A stretch of DNA of 58,983 nt, taken from an uncultured Muribaculaceae bacterium (GTDB lineage: Bacteria; Bacteroidota; Bacteroidia; Bacteroidales; Muribaculaceae). Location: assembly GCA_910583775.1 (NCBI GenBank), contig CAJTYD010000007.1, forward strand, positions 1 through 58,983, read 5' to 3'. Numbering within the stretch: position 1 is the stretch's first letter; the number at the start of each line of letters is the position of its first letter. The translations under genes were made by a program, and so were the position numbers. Under the pieces are notes generated by a model. It saw only the letters and a program-made list of their open reading frames with translations. It ran no database searches and was not told the origin of the DNA. Shown in pieces: positions 26,305 through 34,081 of the stretch.

Positions 26305-26910
26305 ATGAACATAGGATTTGACGGAAAAGAAGCCGTAAGAGATAAAAACAGCCTTGGCGATTATTCAAGGCGCGTAATAGAGACATTGGCGCGGGGAGAC
26401 TCCTCGCGCAAATGTCTTTTATATACCCCCGGGATGCCCCGCGGCGCATGCATGGACAGAATCCGGGCGTTGCATAACGTGGAGTTCCGACTCCCGGCCT
26501 CGCAAGGATTTCACGGCGGCTTGTGGCGCGCCTTCGGAATAACCAATAACCTGCACTCCGACGGGGTGCAGGTCTTCCACGGCCTCTGCGGCGAATTACC
26601 TCTGAATATCAAGGAAGCGCACGTCCCGGCCGTCGTCTCCATACATTCGCTTGATTTCAGAAAATTTCCGAAACACCACAACCCCTTCGAAAGATTCCTT
26701 CTCAATTACAAGACCACCCGCGCCTGCCGCAACGCCGACAGAATCATAGTCCCCGGCGAAGCGATAAAGGAGGATATCATGAATTTCTATGGAACCGATT
26801 CCGCGAAAATCGATGTAATCGATTCCGCTCTTGAAGGAGAGTCGCTGGAAAAGGCGCTCTTCGAATCCTACAGCAAAGCCATAAAGGCATTTGAAATAAA
26901 TAAGGATTGA
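26305..26910 (+). CDS. Glycosyltransferase family 4 N-terminal domain only
   Basis: The 201-aa protein matches the acceptor-binding half of a GT-B glycosyltransferase: MNIGFDGKEAVRDKNSLGDYSRRVIETLA at the start, VQVFHGLCGELPLNI, VPAVVSIHSLDF, and ADRIIVPGEAIKEDIMNFYG at the usual domain boundary. The donor-binding C-terminal Rossmann domain (about 170 aa with the E-x7-E motif) is absent, and no remnant follows in any frame before the next gene. It starts 3 bp after nhaD, so it is probably translated. It may be a degraded gene or a protein with another role. Confidence 0.8.
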   Translation: MNIGFDGKEAVRDKNSLGDYSRRVIETLARGDSSRKCLLYTPGMPRGACMDRIRALHNVEFRLPASQGFHGGLWRAFGITNNLHSDGVQVFHGLCGELPLNIKEAHVPAVVSIHSLDFRKFPKHHNPFERFLLNYKTTRACRNADRIIVPGEAIKEDIMNFYGTDSAKIDVIDSALEGESLEKALFESYSKAIKAFEINKD

Positions 26911-27026
26911 ACAAAATAAGACCTTTAAGACTTATAAAATTTATACCAGACTTTACAACCAAAGCTATAAGATTTATATCAGCCTCGAAAACAAAAGCAA
27001 GAGATTTAAATCAAAAATAAAATATT

Positions 27027-27335
27027 ATGGAAAACAAAATGTTTCTTGTGAGTTTCGGAAATTCCGACTCCTTTATCGCCGACCAGCATGAGCTCGACGA
27101 AGCCCGCGAAAGCGTTGAAAAATTCCTGAAAGATAAATTCGCCGGCGCCGATGTGGATTATGGTTTCTTCAAATATGCCACCGTCAAGGAGATCAAGCCG
27201 GAGGATATGAAGGATTACGCCGGATACAGTCATCTCGACCCCGACACTATCGACAGAATCAAGGCCCATATCGCGACAGGCGTCGACGTGATGGAGAGCG
27301 ACAAAGAACTCAACAGCAACCAGGCCTTCCATTAA
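27027..27335 (+). CDS. Hypothetical protein, 102 aa
   Basis: A small acidic soluble protein. It starts MENKMFLVSFGNSDSFI and alternates beta and helix; the motif GADVDYGFFKYATVKEI may be a ferredoxin-like strand-helix-strand. I do not recognise a family. It is separated from the glycosyltransferase fragment by 116 AT-rich bp and has a strong terminator after it. Confidence 0.75.
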   Translation: MENKMFLVSFGNSDSFIADQHELDEARESVEKFLKDKFAGADVDYGFFKYATVKEIKPEDMKDYAGYSHLDPDTIDRIKAHIATGVDVMESDKELNSNQAFH

Positions 27336-27369
27336 AGACGACCTTCGCGAAAACCCTCCTGCCTATAAT

Positions 27370-27421
27370 GGTGCCTCCGACAACGTCTCTATGGCGCAGT
27401 CGGAGGCACCGTTTTCTTTTT
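27370..27421 (+). terminator. Intrinsic terminator
   Basis: GGTGCCTCCGAC (27370-27381) pairs perfectly with GTCGGAGGCACC (27399-27410), followed by GTTTTCTTTTTTT. Confidence 0.93.
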
Positions 27422-27439
27422 TTCATTAAAAGACATTTT

Positions 27440-27485
27440 AACTAAAAAAATAGTTGAAATTTATTTGCTAACTAAAAAAATAGTT
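27440..27485 (+). promoter_or_regulatory. Two BlaI-type operators
   Basis: The palindrome AACTAAAAAAATAGTT occurs twice, identically, at 27440-27455 and 27470-27485 (30 bp centre to centre, about three helical turns). The second copy lies between the -33 and -7 boxes, an ideal repressor site. BlaI/MecI proteins bind paired dyads of this size. Confidence 0.85.
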
Positions 27486-27494
27486 ATAACTTTG
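27464..27494 (+). promoter_or_regulatory. Promoter of the blaI-M56-receptor operon
   Basis: TTTG (27464-27467) and TAACTTTG (27487-27494) are separated by exactly 19 nt, a perfect Bacteroidetes promoter. Start near 27500, leader about 43 nt. Confidence 0.9.
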
Positions 27495-27542
27495 CCTCCA
27501 TAAGCCGATATCGGACTGATTTAAATCTAAACCATCTACAAA

Positions 27543-27914
27543 ATGGCGGAGAAGCAAAAAAACCTCACTGCAAAGGAAGAAGAGATAATGAGAATTTTCT
27601 GGAGCCACGGCGCGCTTCTGGTAAAAGAGATCGTAGACCTCCTGCCGGAACCGAAACCCCATGTCAATACGGTGTCGACCGTAGTGAGGCTTCTGGAACA
27701 GAAGGGGGCGGTCGGGCATGAAAAGGAAGGCGGTTCCTACCGTTACCATGCCCTGCTTCCCAAAGAGAGTTACCGACGCTCAACTCTCGGGGAAATGCTT
27801 CGCAACTATTTCGACAACAGTTGCAAAAGCATGGTCTCAACCCTGGTCGAAGATGAGAGGATGAGCGTCGACGACCTCAAGGAACTGATCGATATCATTG
27901 AAAAAAGAAAATGA
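27543..27914 (+). CDS. BlaI/MecI/CopY-family repressor
   Basis: The 123-aa protein has the N-terminal winged helix (LTAKEEEIMRIFWSHGALLVKEIVDLLPEPKPHVNTVSTVVRLLEQKGAVGHEKEGGSYRYHALLPKESY) and a C-terminal dimerisation helix. In this family an M56 protease partner triggers cleavage and derepression. It sits behind two operator palindromes and its stop overlaps the M56 gene start (ATGA), indicating co-translation and autoregulation. Confidence 0.95.
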   Translation: MAEKQKNLTAKEEEIMRIFWSHGALLVKEIVDLLPEPKPHVNTVSTVVRLLEQKGAVGHEKEGGSYRYHALLPKESYRRSTLGEMLRNYFDNSCKSMVSTLVEDERMSVDDLKELIDIIEKRK

Positions 27915-29293
27915 CTATGGGCGAATTAGTATCCTATACCATCAAGGGAGCCATCCTGCTTTCCATAATGCTGGCTGTCTACGGGCTGACGATGTCAAGG
28001 CTAAAATGCGCCGCGTTGCGCCGCGTCGTATTGCTGTCGATATATGTCTGCGCCCTCGTGATTCCCCTTCTGAACTTAGGCGGGGACAAATTACCTCTAA
28101 CGGCGGCCGCCCCTACAGATGGCGTTGCATGGCCGCTTCCGGGAGCCCCGGCTGTTTCTGACGCAGAGTCTCCCTCCACAGACATCTACGACTGGATAGC
28201 CCGTATCGCCGTAATCGGAATCGCCGTCGGTATCCTTTACTTTATCGCTTGCCTGACCATTATGTCTGTGTATCACTTCCGCAGCCGAAAAGCCACTGTC
28301 GACGGCCACACAGTCAGGGTCATAAAAGGGACGAAGGCATCTCCGTTCTGCTTCGGGGTGAACGTTTATGTCTCTTCCGAAGATTTAGGAACCGAAAAGT
28401 CAATGATATTGGGACATGAGATGAGCCATGCGAGGCATCTTCATTTCATCGATCTGCTGATCGGGCGCGCCATCGCAATTCTTCAATGGTGGAATCCGGC
28501 GGCATGGATGATGCTGCGCGAGCTGCACCAGGTTCATGAATTTCAGGCAGATGAGGATGTAATCGACAACGGGGCCGACATGATAACCTATCAGTATATG
28601 CTTGTGGGGATTGCCGTGGGACGCTCGCTGCTGCCCTTAGGCAGCAATATGGCCCGGAAACGGCTGAAAAGCCGGTTGAGGATGATAAACCGCGACAGAG
28701 CGACGACACGGTCGCGGCTCGTCGCCCTGCTGATGATTCCGGCAGGATTGTTCGCTGCCTCGCTCCTTGCTTCGGAGGGGGTTGAGGATGCACTGAAATA
28801 TATCGGAAACGCCAGGACCCTGACAATATCGCGTCCGGAATCCGGGGAACTATCCGCTCCGCAGTCGGTAGCCGCGATCACGACGGATGCCCCCGATAAT
28901 GACGAAGAACCTTTGCTGACAGAAAGCTCTTTCCGGGAAGAGGCAGTGAGGCAGCCGGCCGTTTCTCCGGCAGAATCCGTAAAAGACAGCGAGGTAACCT
29001 CTGCGGTATCCGCAATGAAAGAGGACCCGGGAGTCATTGTTTCTCCAATGACCAGCCAGACGGCTGCCGCCACCAAGGCTTCGGCTGCGGTCAAAAAATA
29101 CGTATATATGGTTGAGGGCAGAATCATCAGGGAGGAAGACCTCATGAACATAGCTCCCTCTGCGATCAAAAGCATTACCGTCAAAAAAGACAAGGATCTC
29201 TACCCCGACGGTCTCGTGATAATCGATCTCCTTTCCGACGAGGAGATAGCCGAAAAGCAGAATAACACACTTCCCAAAGACAGTATCAACTAA
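27911..29293 (+). CDS. BlaR1/MecR1-like M56 membrane metallopeptidase sensor
   Basis: The 460-aa protein has membrane segments at about 12-29, 40-56 and 97-121, the zinc protease motif HEMSH at 169-173 with third ligand Glu210 (HEFQADED), and a last membrane segment near 275-292. The outer tail (about 293-460) has no penicillin-binding domain. Its end, SAIKSITVKKDKDLYPDGLVIIDLL, resembles the conserved end of TonB-receptor plug domains (I-x-S-I-x-V-x-K-D...GVIxI). The protein presumably senses an envelope signal and inactivates the BlaI partner. Confidence 0.92.
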   Translation: MTMGELVSYTIKGAILLSIMLAVYGLTMSRLKCAALRRVVLLSIYVCALVIPLLNLGGDKLPLTAAAPTDGVAWPLPGAPAVSDAESPSTDIYDWIARIAVIGIAVGILYFIACLTIMSVYHFRSRKATVDGHTVRVIKGTKASPFCFGVNVYVSSEDLGTEKSMILGHEMSHARHLHFIDLLIGRAIAILQWWNPAAWMMLRELHQVHEFQADEDVIDNGADMITYQYMLVGIAVGRSLLPLGSNMARKRLKSRLRMINRDRATTRSRLVALLMIPAGLFAASLLASEGVEDALKYIGNARTLTISRPESGELSAPQSVAAITTDAPDNDEEPLLTESSFREEAVRQPAVSPAESVKDSEVTSAVSAMKEDPGVIVSPMTSQTAAATKASAAVKKYVYMVEGRIIREEDLMNIAPSAIKSITVKKDKDLYPDGLVIIDLLSDEEIAEKQNNTLPKDSIN

Positions 29294-29306
29294 CATCTAA
29301 AATATT

Positions 29307-30131
29307 ATGAGACAATTAGTTTTAGCTGTCATAGCAATGACGGCGGGCGCTTCGTATGCCCAGACTCCGGCACTTTACGACTGCATCTACGAGTATCAGA
29401 TGCAGGGCGAGGGCAAGAACGGACATTTCTCAAAGATCTACAACTGCATCCTCCAGATCGGAGAGGAGAATTCGAAATTTTTCGATTATTCAGCATTCCG
29501 GCTTGACTCGGTGAAGCAGATTAAGAATGTAAAAGACGATGTCATAAAGGAATACGAGGCAAAGATGTTCAAGACAGATAACCTTTTCGACGAGACAATC
29601 TTCAATTCCGTTCCCGGGGAGAGTTTCACGGTCTATGCCGACATGATTCCCGACAGATACAGATATGAAGAGAAGATCCCCGCGATGACATGGACTCTCG
29701 CTGAAGGAACCGATACCGTCTGCGGATATGAATGCCGCAAGGCCGAGACGGAGTATGGCGGCAGAAAATGGACCGTATGGTATGCCGAAGAGATACCGGT
29801 TCCTTTCGGCCCATGGAAACTCGCCGGGCTGCCCGGCCTGGTGCTTAAGGCAGAGGATGGCGACGGCATTCACCGCTTCGAAGCCATGTCATTCCGTAAT
29901 GCCTCCGGAGAGATCACGCCCGACAAGGCTCCGAATGTAATAAAGATGAACCATGAAAAGTTCATCGATCGCAAGAACGCTTACAACCTGAATCCTATGA
30001 GTATGTTCGAGCCCTCGCAGATAACAGGGATAACTGTGATGGACAAAAAAAAGATTATCGTAAACGGCATTCGTCTGCAGGAGAACAAGGAAGGCTTCAT
30101 ACCCCTGGAAATAATTGAACCAAAGAAATAA
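29307..30131 (+). CDS. GLPGLI-family secreted protein
   Basis: The 274-aa protein has a signal peptide (MRQLVLAVIAMTAGASYAQ). The family-defining motif appears as GPWKLAGLPGLVLKAED with GLPGLV at 174-179. These Bacteroidetes proteins of unknown function are often next to TonB-type receptors, as here (3 bp before the receptor). It is the third gene of the blaI operon, 13 bp after the sensor. Location is periplasm or outer membrane by inference. Confidence 0.93.
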   Translation: MRQLVLAVIAMTAGASYAQTPALYDCIYEYQMQGEGKNGHFSKIYNCILQIGEENSKFFDYSAFRLDSVKQIKNVKDDVIKEYEAKMFKTDNLFDETIFNSVPGESFTVYADMIPDRYRYEEKIPAMTWTLAEGTDTVCGYECRKAETEYGGRKWTVWYAEEIPVPFGPWKLAGLPGLVLKAEDGDGIHRFEAMSFRNASGEITPDKAPNVIKMNHEKFIDRKNAYNLNPMSMFEPSQITGITVMDKKKIIVNGIRLQENKEGFIPLEIIEPKK

Positions 30132-30134
30132 ATC

Positions 30135-32735
30135 ATGAAAAGGATAGTGTCGCTGCTGCTTCTGATGTCAGCATTGTTTCCGCTCCGCGCCGAGACAACA
30201 CTCACCGGGCGCGTCTCGGCCTCCGACGGCAAGCCGCTCTCTTCGGTGATGGTCAAGGCCGAAGGCGAAGGCTTTGCCGGAAAATTCACCCGGACCGACC
30301 GCGACGGCAGGTACGAGCTGAAACTCGAATACGGAGGCAGAAAACTTAACGTGAGTGTCAGCAAGATCGGCTATGAAACGGAAAAGCGGTCAATCGACAA
30401 CCGTTCGCAGACGCTCGACATCGAATTGTTGCGGAGTTCGGTGAAACTGAAGGAGGTTACGGTAAAGGCCCCGTCGGTCAGACTGCGCAGCGACACTGTC
30501 TCATATCGTCTGTCGGCATTTGCGGGCAAGGACGACGTCACTCTCAAGGATGCTCTGAAAAAGGTGCCGGGAATCGATGTGGAGACAAACGGCGCTATTA
30601 AATACAACGGCAAGAGCATATCCAATTTCTATATAGAGGGTCTCGACCTGCTCGGGGGAAGATACAACATCGCTACCAACGGCCTCCCCGCCTCGTACGT
30701 AAGCGCCGTCGAGATCCTCAACAATCATCAGGACATCAAGATCGACCGCAAGATCTTCAACGACAACGTGGCGATAAACATCCGCCTGAAACCGAAAGCG
30801 AAGTTTTCTCCTACGGGCACATACGAAGCAAAAGCCGGTGTCGGGCGTCGCTTCCTGTGGGAAGCCTCCGGCGCGGGAATGCTCTTCAAGGAAAAGAAAC
30901 AGTCGATCGTCACCCTTAAGGGAAGCGACATCGAGGAATTCTCCGAACGCGATTTCACTCGTCATTATTCCTTCGACAACGGAGGAAGCGTCTCCGACGT
31001 CTCCGACCGTATTCTTGGATCGATCGGCGCCTCCTCCGCCCCGTTGAGCCGAAGCCGCTGGCTGTCGCCTATCGATCTTTCCGCCTCAGCAAATTTCATC
31101 ACCAGGACTTCGAAAGATGCCACCTTCCGCGCCAACGCCGGTTATTCCTTCCTCTCCCATTCATACGGCTACTCCGGATGCAGGTCTTACTTCGACGGGG
31201 TCTCTGACATGGTGGTATCACAGGAGGCAGCCTCCTCAGGTAAAAGACACAATCCGACACTCTCGCTCGAATACCGTGTGAACAGCGACCGCCTTTATCT
31301 GGTGGAAGAATTTTCCGGCAAAGCCCTCATCACCGACAAATCCGTGCCGGTAACCTCAGAAACAAATAAAATCTCTCAGAACCGCGACCTGGACAATTAC
31401 GACCTGCGAAACTATCTTAACATCAGATGGAAACGAGGGCGTATAAGATGGAACGCCTCGTCGGTGATCGAATACATGACCACTCCGGGAGCCCGGATGT
31501 CGGTTTCAAGATCCGACGAAAAGAACGGCTCCCTCATGCAGACCGCGAGATCGTCGACTTTCATGACCTCCGAATCGCTGTCGGCCGCCCTGGATTTCGG
31601 CCGGTCAAGAATCTCGCTGCCCCTTAGTTTCAGACTGCGCCATGACGGCGTGCGCACCTCGCTTTCCGGATTCGGAGAATTCGACGGCTCCGCCAACCGG
31701 CTCAAGGGGACAGACATCCGTCTCGGAATTTCGCCGTCATATTATTTCGCCACCCCCTACGACCGTGTTGTGGTCAATCTTTCTCTCCCTGTCACGATGC
31801 AGATTCTGGATTATGCCAACACCGGGAGCTCGCCTATTTCCGACAAGACCGCACGCTGGCTCATCAGACCTTCCATGAGCGTGAATTATGCCCTCTCCTC
31901 TCGATCGGCCATAAAGGTCAACGCATCATATTCGCAAACCGTCGGCGACCTGCTCGATTTTCTGACCGCCCCGGTGATGAAAGACTATATGTCGGTAAGT
32001 TTCCGCACCGGCATACTCTCTCGTCAAAATACCTTCAGCTCAGGTCTGCGCTATGACCTGAAGCTGCCGGTAAGTTTCTGGTTTGCCAATGCCTCGGTGA
32101 ATTATTCGCTACGCCGGAACAATCTTCTCTCGCGCCAGAATGTCGGCAACGGAATAATATCCTCTTCCGATTACCTTTCGCCCAACACCTCCGATGCGGT
32201 GACAGCCTCTGCCGGGATCACAAAGAACATACTGTCGGTAAAGACCAAAATATCTCTGAACGGAACATGGAGCTGGAGCCGCAACCGTATCGAGCAGAAC
32301 GACATACCGGTAAAATATTACGGCGAGATTCTGTCGATCTCGCCGCGTCTGTCAAGCAATCCCTTAAGCTGGCTCGAACTCAGCTATCAGGCTTCGTTTT
32401 CAAAAAACATATCCCGTTATCTGGGTCGGTCGCAATCCTTTTCGATGCAGGATCACGAGATAGGGCTGAAACTATTTCCTGTCGACGGCCTTACCATAAA
32501 GGCAAACGCCGAGATTTCCCGCCGAGAGATATCGGACTCTAATTTCAAGACCATTTAGCTGTTCGACTTGGGAGCGGTCTATCGGCTGAAGAAATTCCGC
32601 TTCGGAGTGGAAATGCGCAACATCCTCGACTGCCGCAGTTACTCCTATACCATCTTCAGCGCTCTTGACCGGTTCACCTACGACTATTCGCTGCGAGGCC
32701 GCGAACTGATCGTTTCGTTCTCCTTCACCAGATAA
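30135..32735 (+). pseudogene. TonB-type outer-membrane receptor interrupted by an in-frame amber codon
   Basis: Reading runs 807 codons to TAG at 32556-32558; the same frame then continues for 58 sense codons (LFDLGAVYRLKKFRFGVEMR...) to TAA at 32733-32735. The continuation ends in SFSFTR, a typical beta-strand end of an outer-membrane barrel. Domains: signal peptide 1-20, carboxypeptidase-regulatory-like domain about 22-100, plug about 105-200 (LKDALKKVPGIDVETNGAIKYNGKSI), then beta barrel. The plug lacks the SusC features. The sequence ATT-TAG-CTG would be CAG (Gln) by one C-to-T change. It may be a recent nonsense mutation, a strain polymorphism or a sequencing error; loss of the last strands would be expected to disturb barrel assembly. 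Confidence 0.88.
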
Positions 32736-32750
32736 CTCTTCCCTTATGCC

Positions 32751-33497
32751 TTACTTGCGCACCACCACGCTTCCCGAAGCCTGGTGAGTGGCCAGGATAA
32801 GCATCTCGGCGATCTGGACATGCGCCGGAGCCTGCACCGCATAAAGCATGGCGTCGGCGACATCGTCGCCGGTAAGAGGCTGTATCCCCTTATAGACATT
32901 GGCGGCTCGCTCCGAATCGCCATGGAAACGCACCGTGCTGAAGTTTGTCTCCACCAGTCCGGGCTTAAGGAGTGTTACCCTCAGCGGCGTATGCGCCACG
33001 TCGATGCGCAGTCCGTCGGTTATGCTCTTCACAGCGGCCTTCGATCCGCAGTAGACCGCGCCGTTGGCGTAGGCCGCGTCGCCTGCTACAGAACCGATGT
33101 TGACGATATGCCCCTTTCCGCGTTTCACCATTCCCGGCACGATCGCCCGGGTGACATAAAGCAACCCTTTGACGTTGGTGTCGACCATCGTGTCCCAGTC
33201 GTCGGGATCTCCCTCATACTCAGGCTCGAGGCCGAGGGCCAGGCCGGCGTTATTCACCAGCACGTCTATATCCTGCCAGCCTTCGGGCAGTGAATTCAGT
33301 ATGCTTTCGGTTTTTGCACGGTCGCGCACGTCAAAGACGAGCATAAGGGCATCATCGCCGAACTCCGAGCAGAGAGCCTTGAGCTTAGCCTCATTTCTGC
33401 CTGTGATGATCACGCGGTATCCCGCTGAAAAAAGACGCCGGGCGCAAGCCTCGCCAATCCCGCTGGTCGCTCCCGTAACAATTGCTGTCGGTTTCAT
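32751..33497 (-). CDS. Short-chain dehydrogenase, YdfG-like
   Basis: The 248-aa NAD(P)-dependent oxidoreductase has TGATSGIGEACARRL at 8-22 (TGxxxGIG), NNAG at about 87-90, and the catalytic Ser, YxxxK (YCGSKAAVK) set. The length and pattern match the 3-hydroxy acid dehydrogenase YdfG group; the true substrate is unknown. It converges on the receptor gene. Its promoter at 33595-33626 and three iterons in the leader suggest regulation. Confidence 0.93.
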   Translation of the reverse strand: MKPTAIVTGATSGIGEACARRLFSAGYRVIITGRNEAKLKALCSEFGDDALMLVFDVRDRAKTESILNSLPEGWQDIDVLVNNAGLALGLEPEYEGDPDDWDTMVDTNVKGLLYVTRAIVPGMVKRGKGHIVNIGSVAGDAAYANGAVYCGSKAAVKSITDGLRIDVAHTPLRVTLLKPGLVETNFSTVRFHGDSERAANVYKGIQPLTGDDVADAMLYAVQAPAHVQIAEMLILATHQASGSVVVRK

Positions 33498-33502
33498 TCT
33501 TT

Positions 33503-33549
33503 CAGATTATTTTTATCGTATCAGATTATCTTTAGTTTTATCAGATTAT
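33503..33549 (-). promoter_or_regulatory. Three CAGATTAT iterons in the SDR leader
   Basis: CAGATTAT occurs at 33503-33510, 33522-33529 and 33542-33549, spaced 19-20 bp, between the transcription start and the start codon of the dehydrogenase. Regular two-turn spacing suggests a protein binding array. Confidence 0.6.
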
Positions 33550-33594
33550 TTTAATCGGATCATAATTCTGTAACCGCTGTCACGATTACCTCAG

Positions 33595-33626
33595 CAAAAC
33601 TAATACTTTCTTTGCTACTGTGCAAA
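33595..33626 (-). promoter_or_regulatory. SDR promoter, within a 32-bp repeat
   Basis: On the minus strand, TTTG (33626-33623) and TAGTTTTG (33602-33595) have 20-nt spacing. The leader is about 94 nt. The same 32-bp block (33596-33627) recurs at 37894-37925 with two mismatches. Confidence 0.75.
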
Positions 33627-33788
33627 CCTTAATTTATATAAAGTTTTCCAACCCCAATTTGTATAAAAACAATTCTAAAGTAGAGTAATATAGTATAGTT
33701 ATAGCAATAATTGCACAAATAAATGCAAGAAAAAGCTCTATTATAAATAAAAAATAATTATACCTATTATTACATTATACTTTTTTAT

Positions 33789-33796
33789 TAACTTTG
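33789..33796 (+). promoter_or_regulatory. -7 box upstream of the structured leader
   Basis: TAACTTTG is a full -7 match; no TTTG stands at the -33 position. A start near 33802 would give a leader of about 280 nt for the gene at 34082. Confidence 0.45.
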
Positions 33797-33857
33797 TAAC
33801 CGTCTCGTCCTACGGGATAATATATTTTATTTTTAGGTGGCGTTTTATGCTATTCTC

Positions 33858-34032
33858 AAGCGTGAATCTGGACAATTCATACTGTATTGAGAGATTAGTA
33901 AAGACGCTCCCCTCTGGTTTGTATTTGAGACTCAGTGTCTACATACATCAGGGGCGTGAGCTGAATACTTGTATCCAATACAGTGGTAGTCCAGAACCAA
34001 CGCTTGATGCGAGTATAAACAGTCTCACGCTT
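33858..34032 (+). ncRNA. Nested structured element in the leader of the surface protein
   Basis: Five helices are nested: AAGCGTGA (33858-33865) with TCACGCTT (34025-34032); TCTGGAC (33867-33873) with GTCCAGA (33989-33995); ACTGTATTG (33881-33889) with CAATACAGT (33976-33984); ACG-CCCCT (33904-33913) with AGGGGCGT (33950-33957); and an apical TGTAT/ATACA plus AGAC/GTCT hairpin. The large right-hand loop has a CGC/GCG mini-hairpin (34001-34011). No terminator follows, so it would stay on the mRNA as a riboregulator or be a palindromic insertion. An ORF of 74 codons covers it but has no family features. Confidence 0.6.
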
Positions 34033-34081
34033 TCTATTTATATTGATCCTCCTTTGAGGCTGGGGAATTAATTAATTTATT

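Noticed and set aside
32556..32558. Programmed stop-codon recoding (selenocysteine or pyrrolysine)
   Set aside because: Selenocysteine uses TGA, no insertion structure or pyrrolysine genes are visible, and a single transition explains the stop.
33847..34071. 74-codon ORF over the structured leader
   Set aside because: The nested base pairing explains the sequence better; the translation has no domain.
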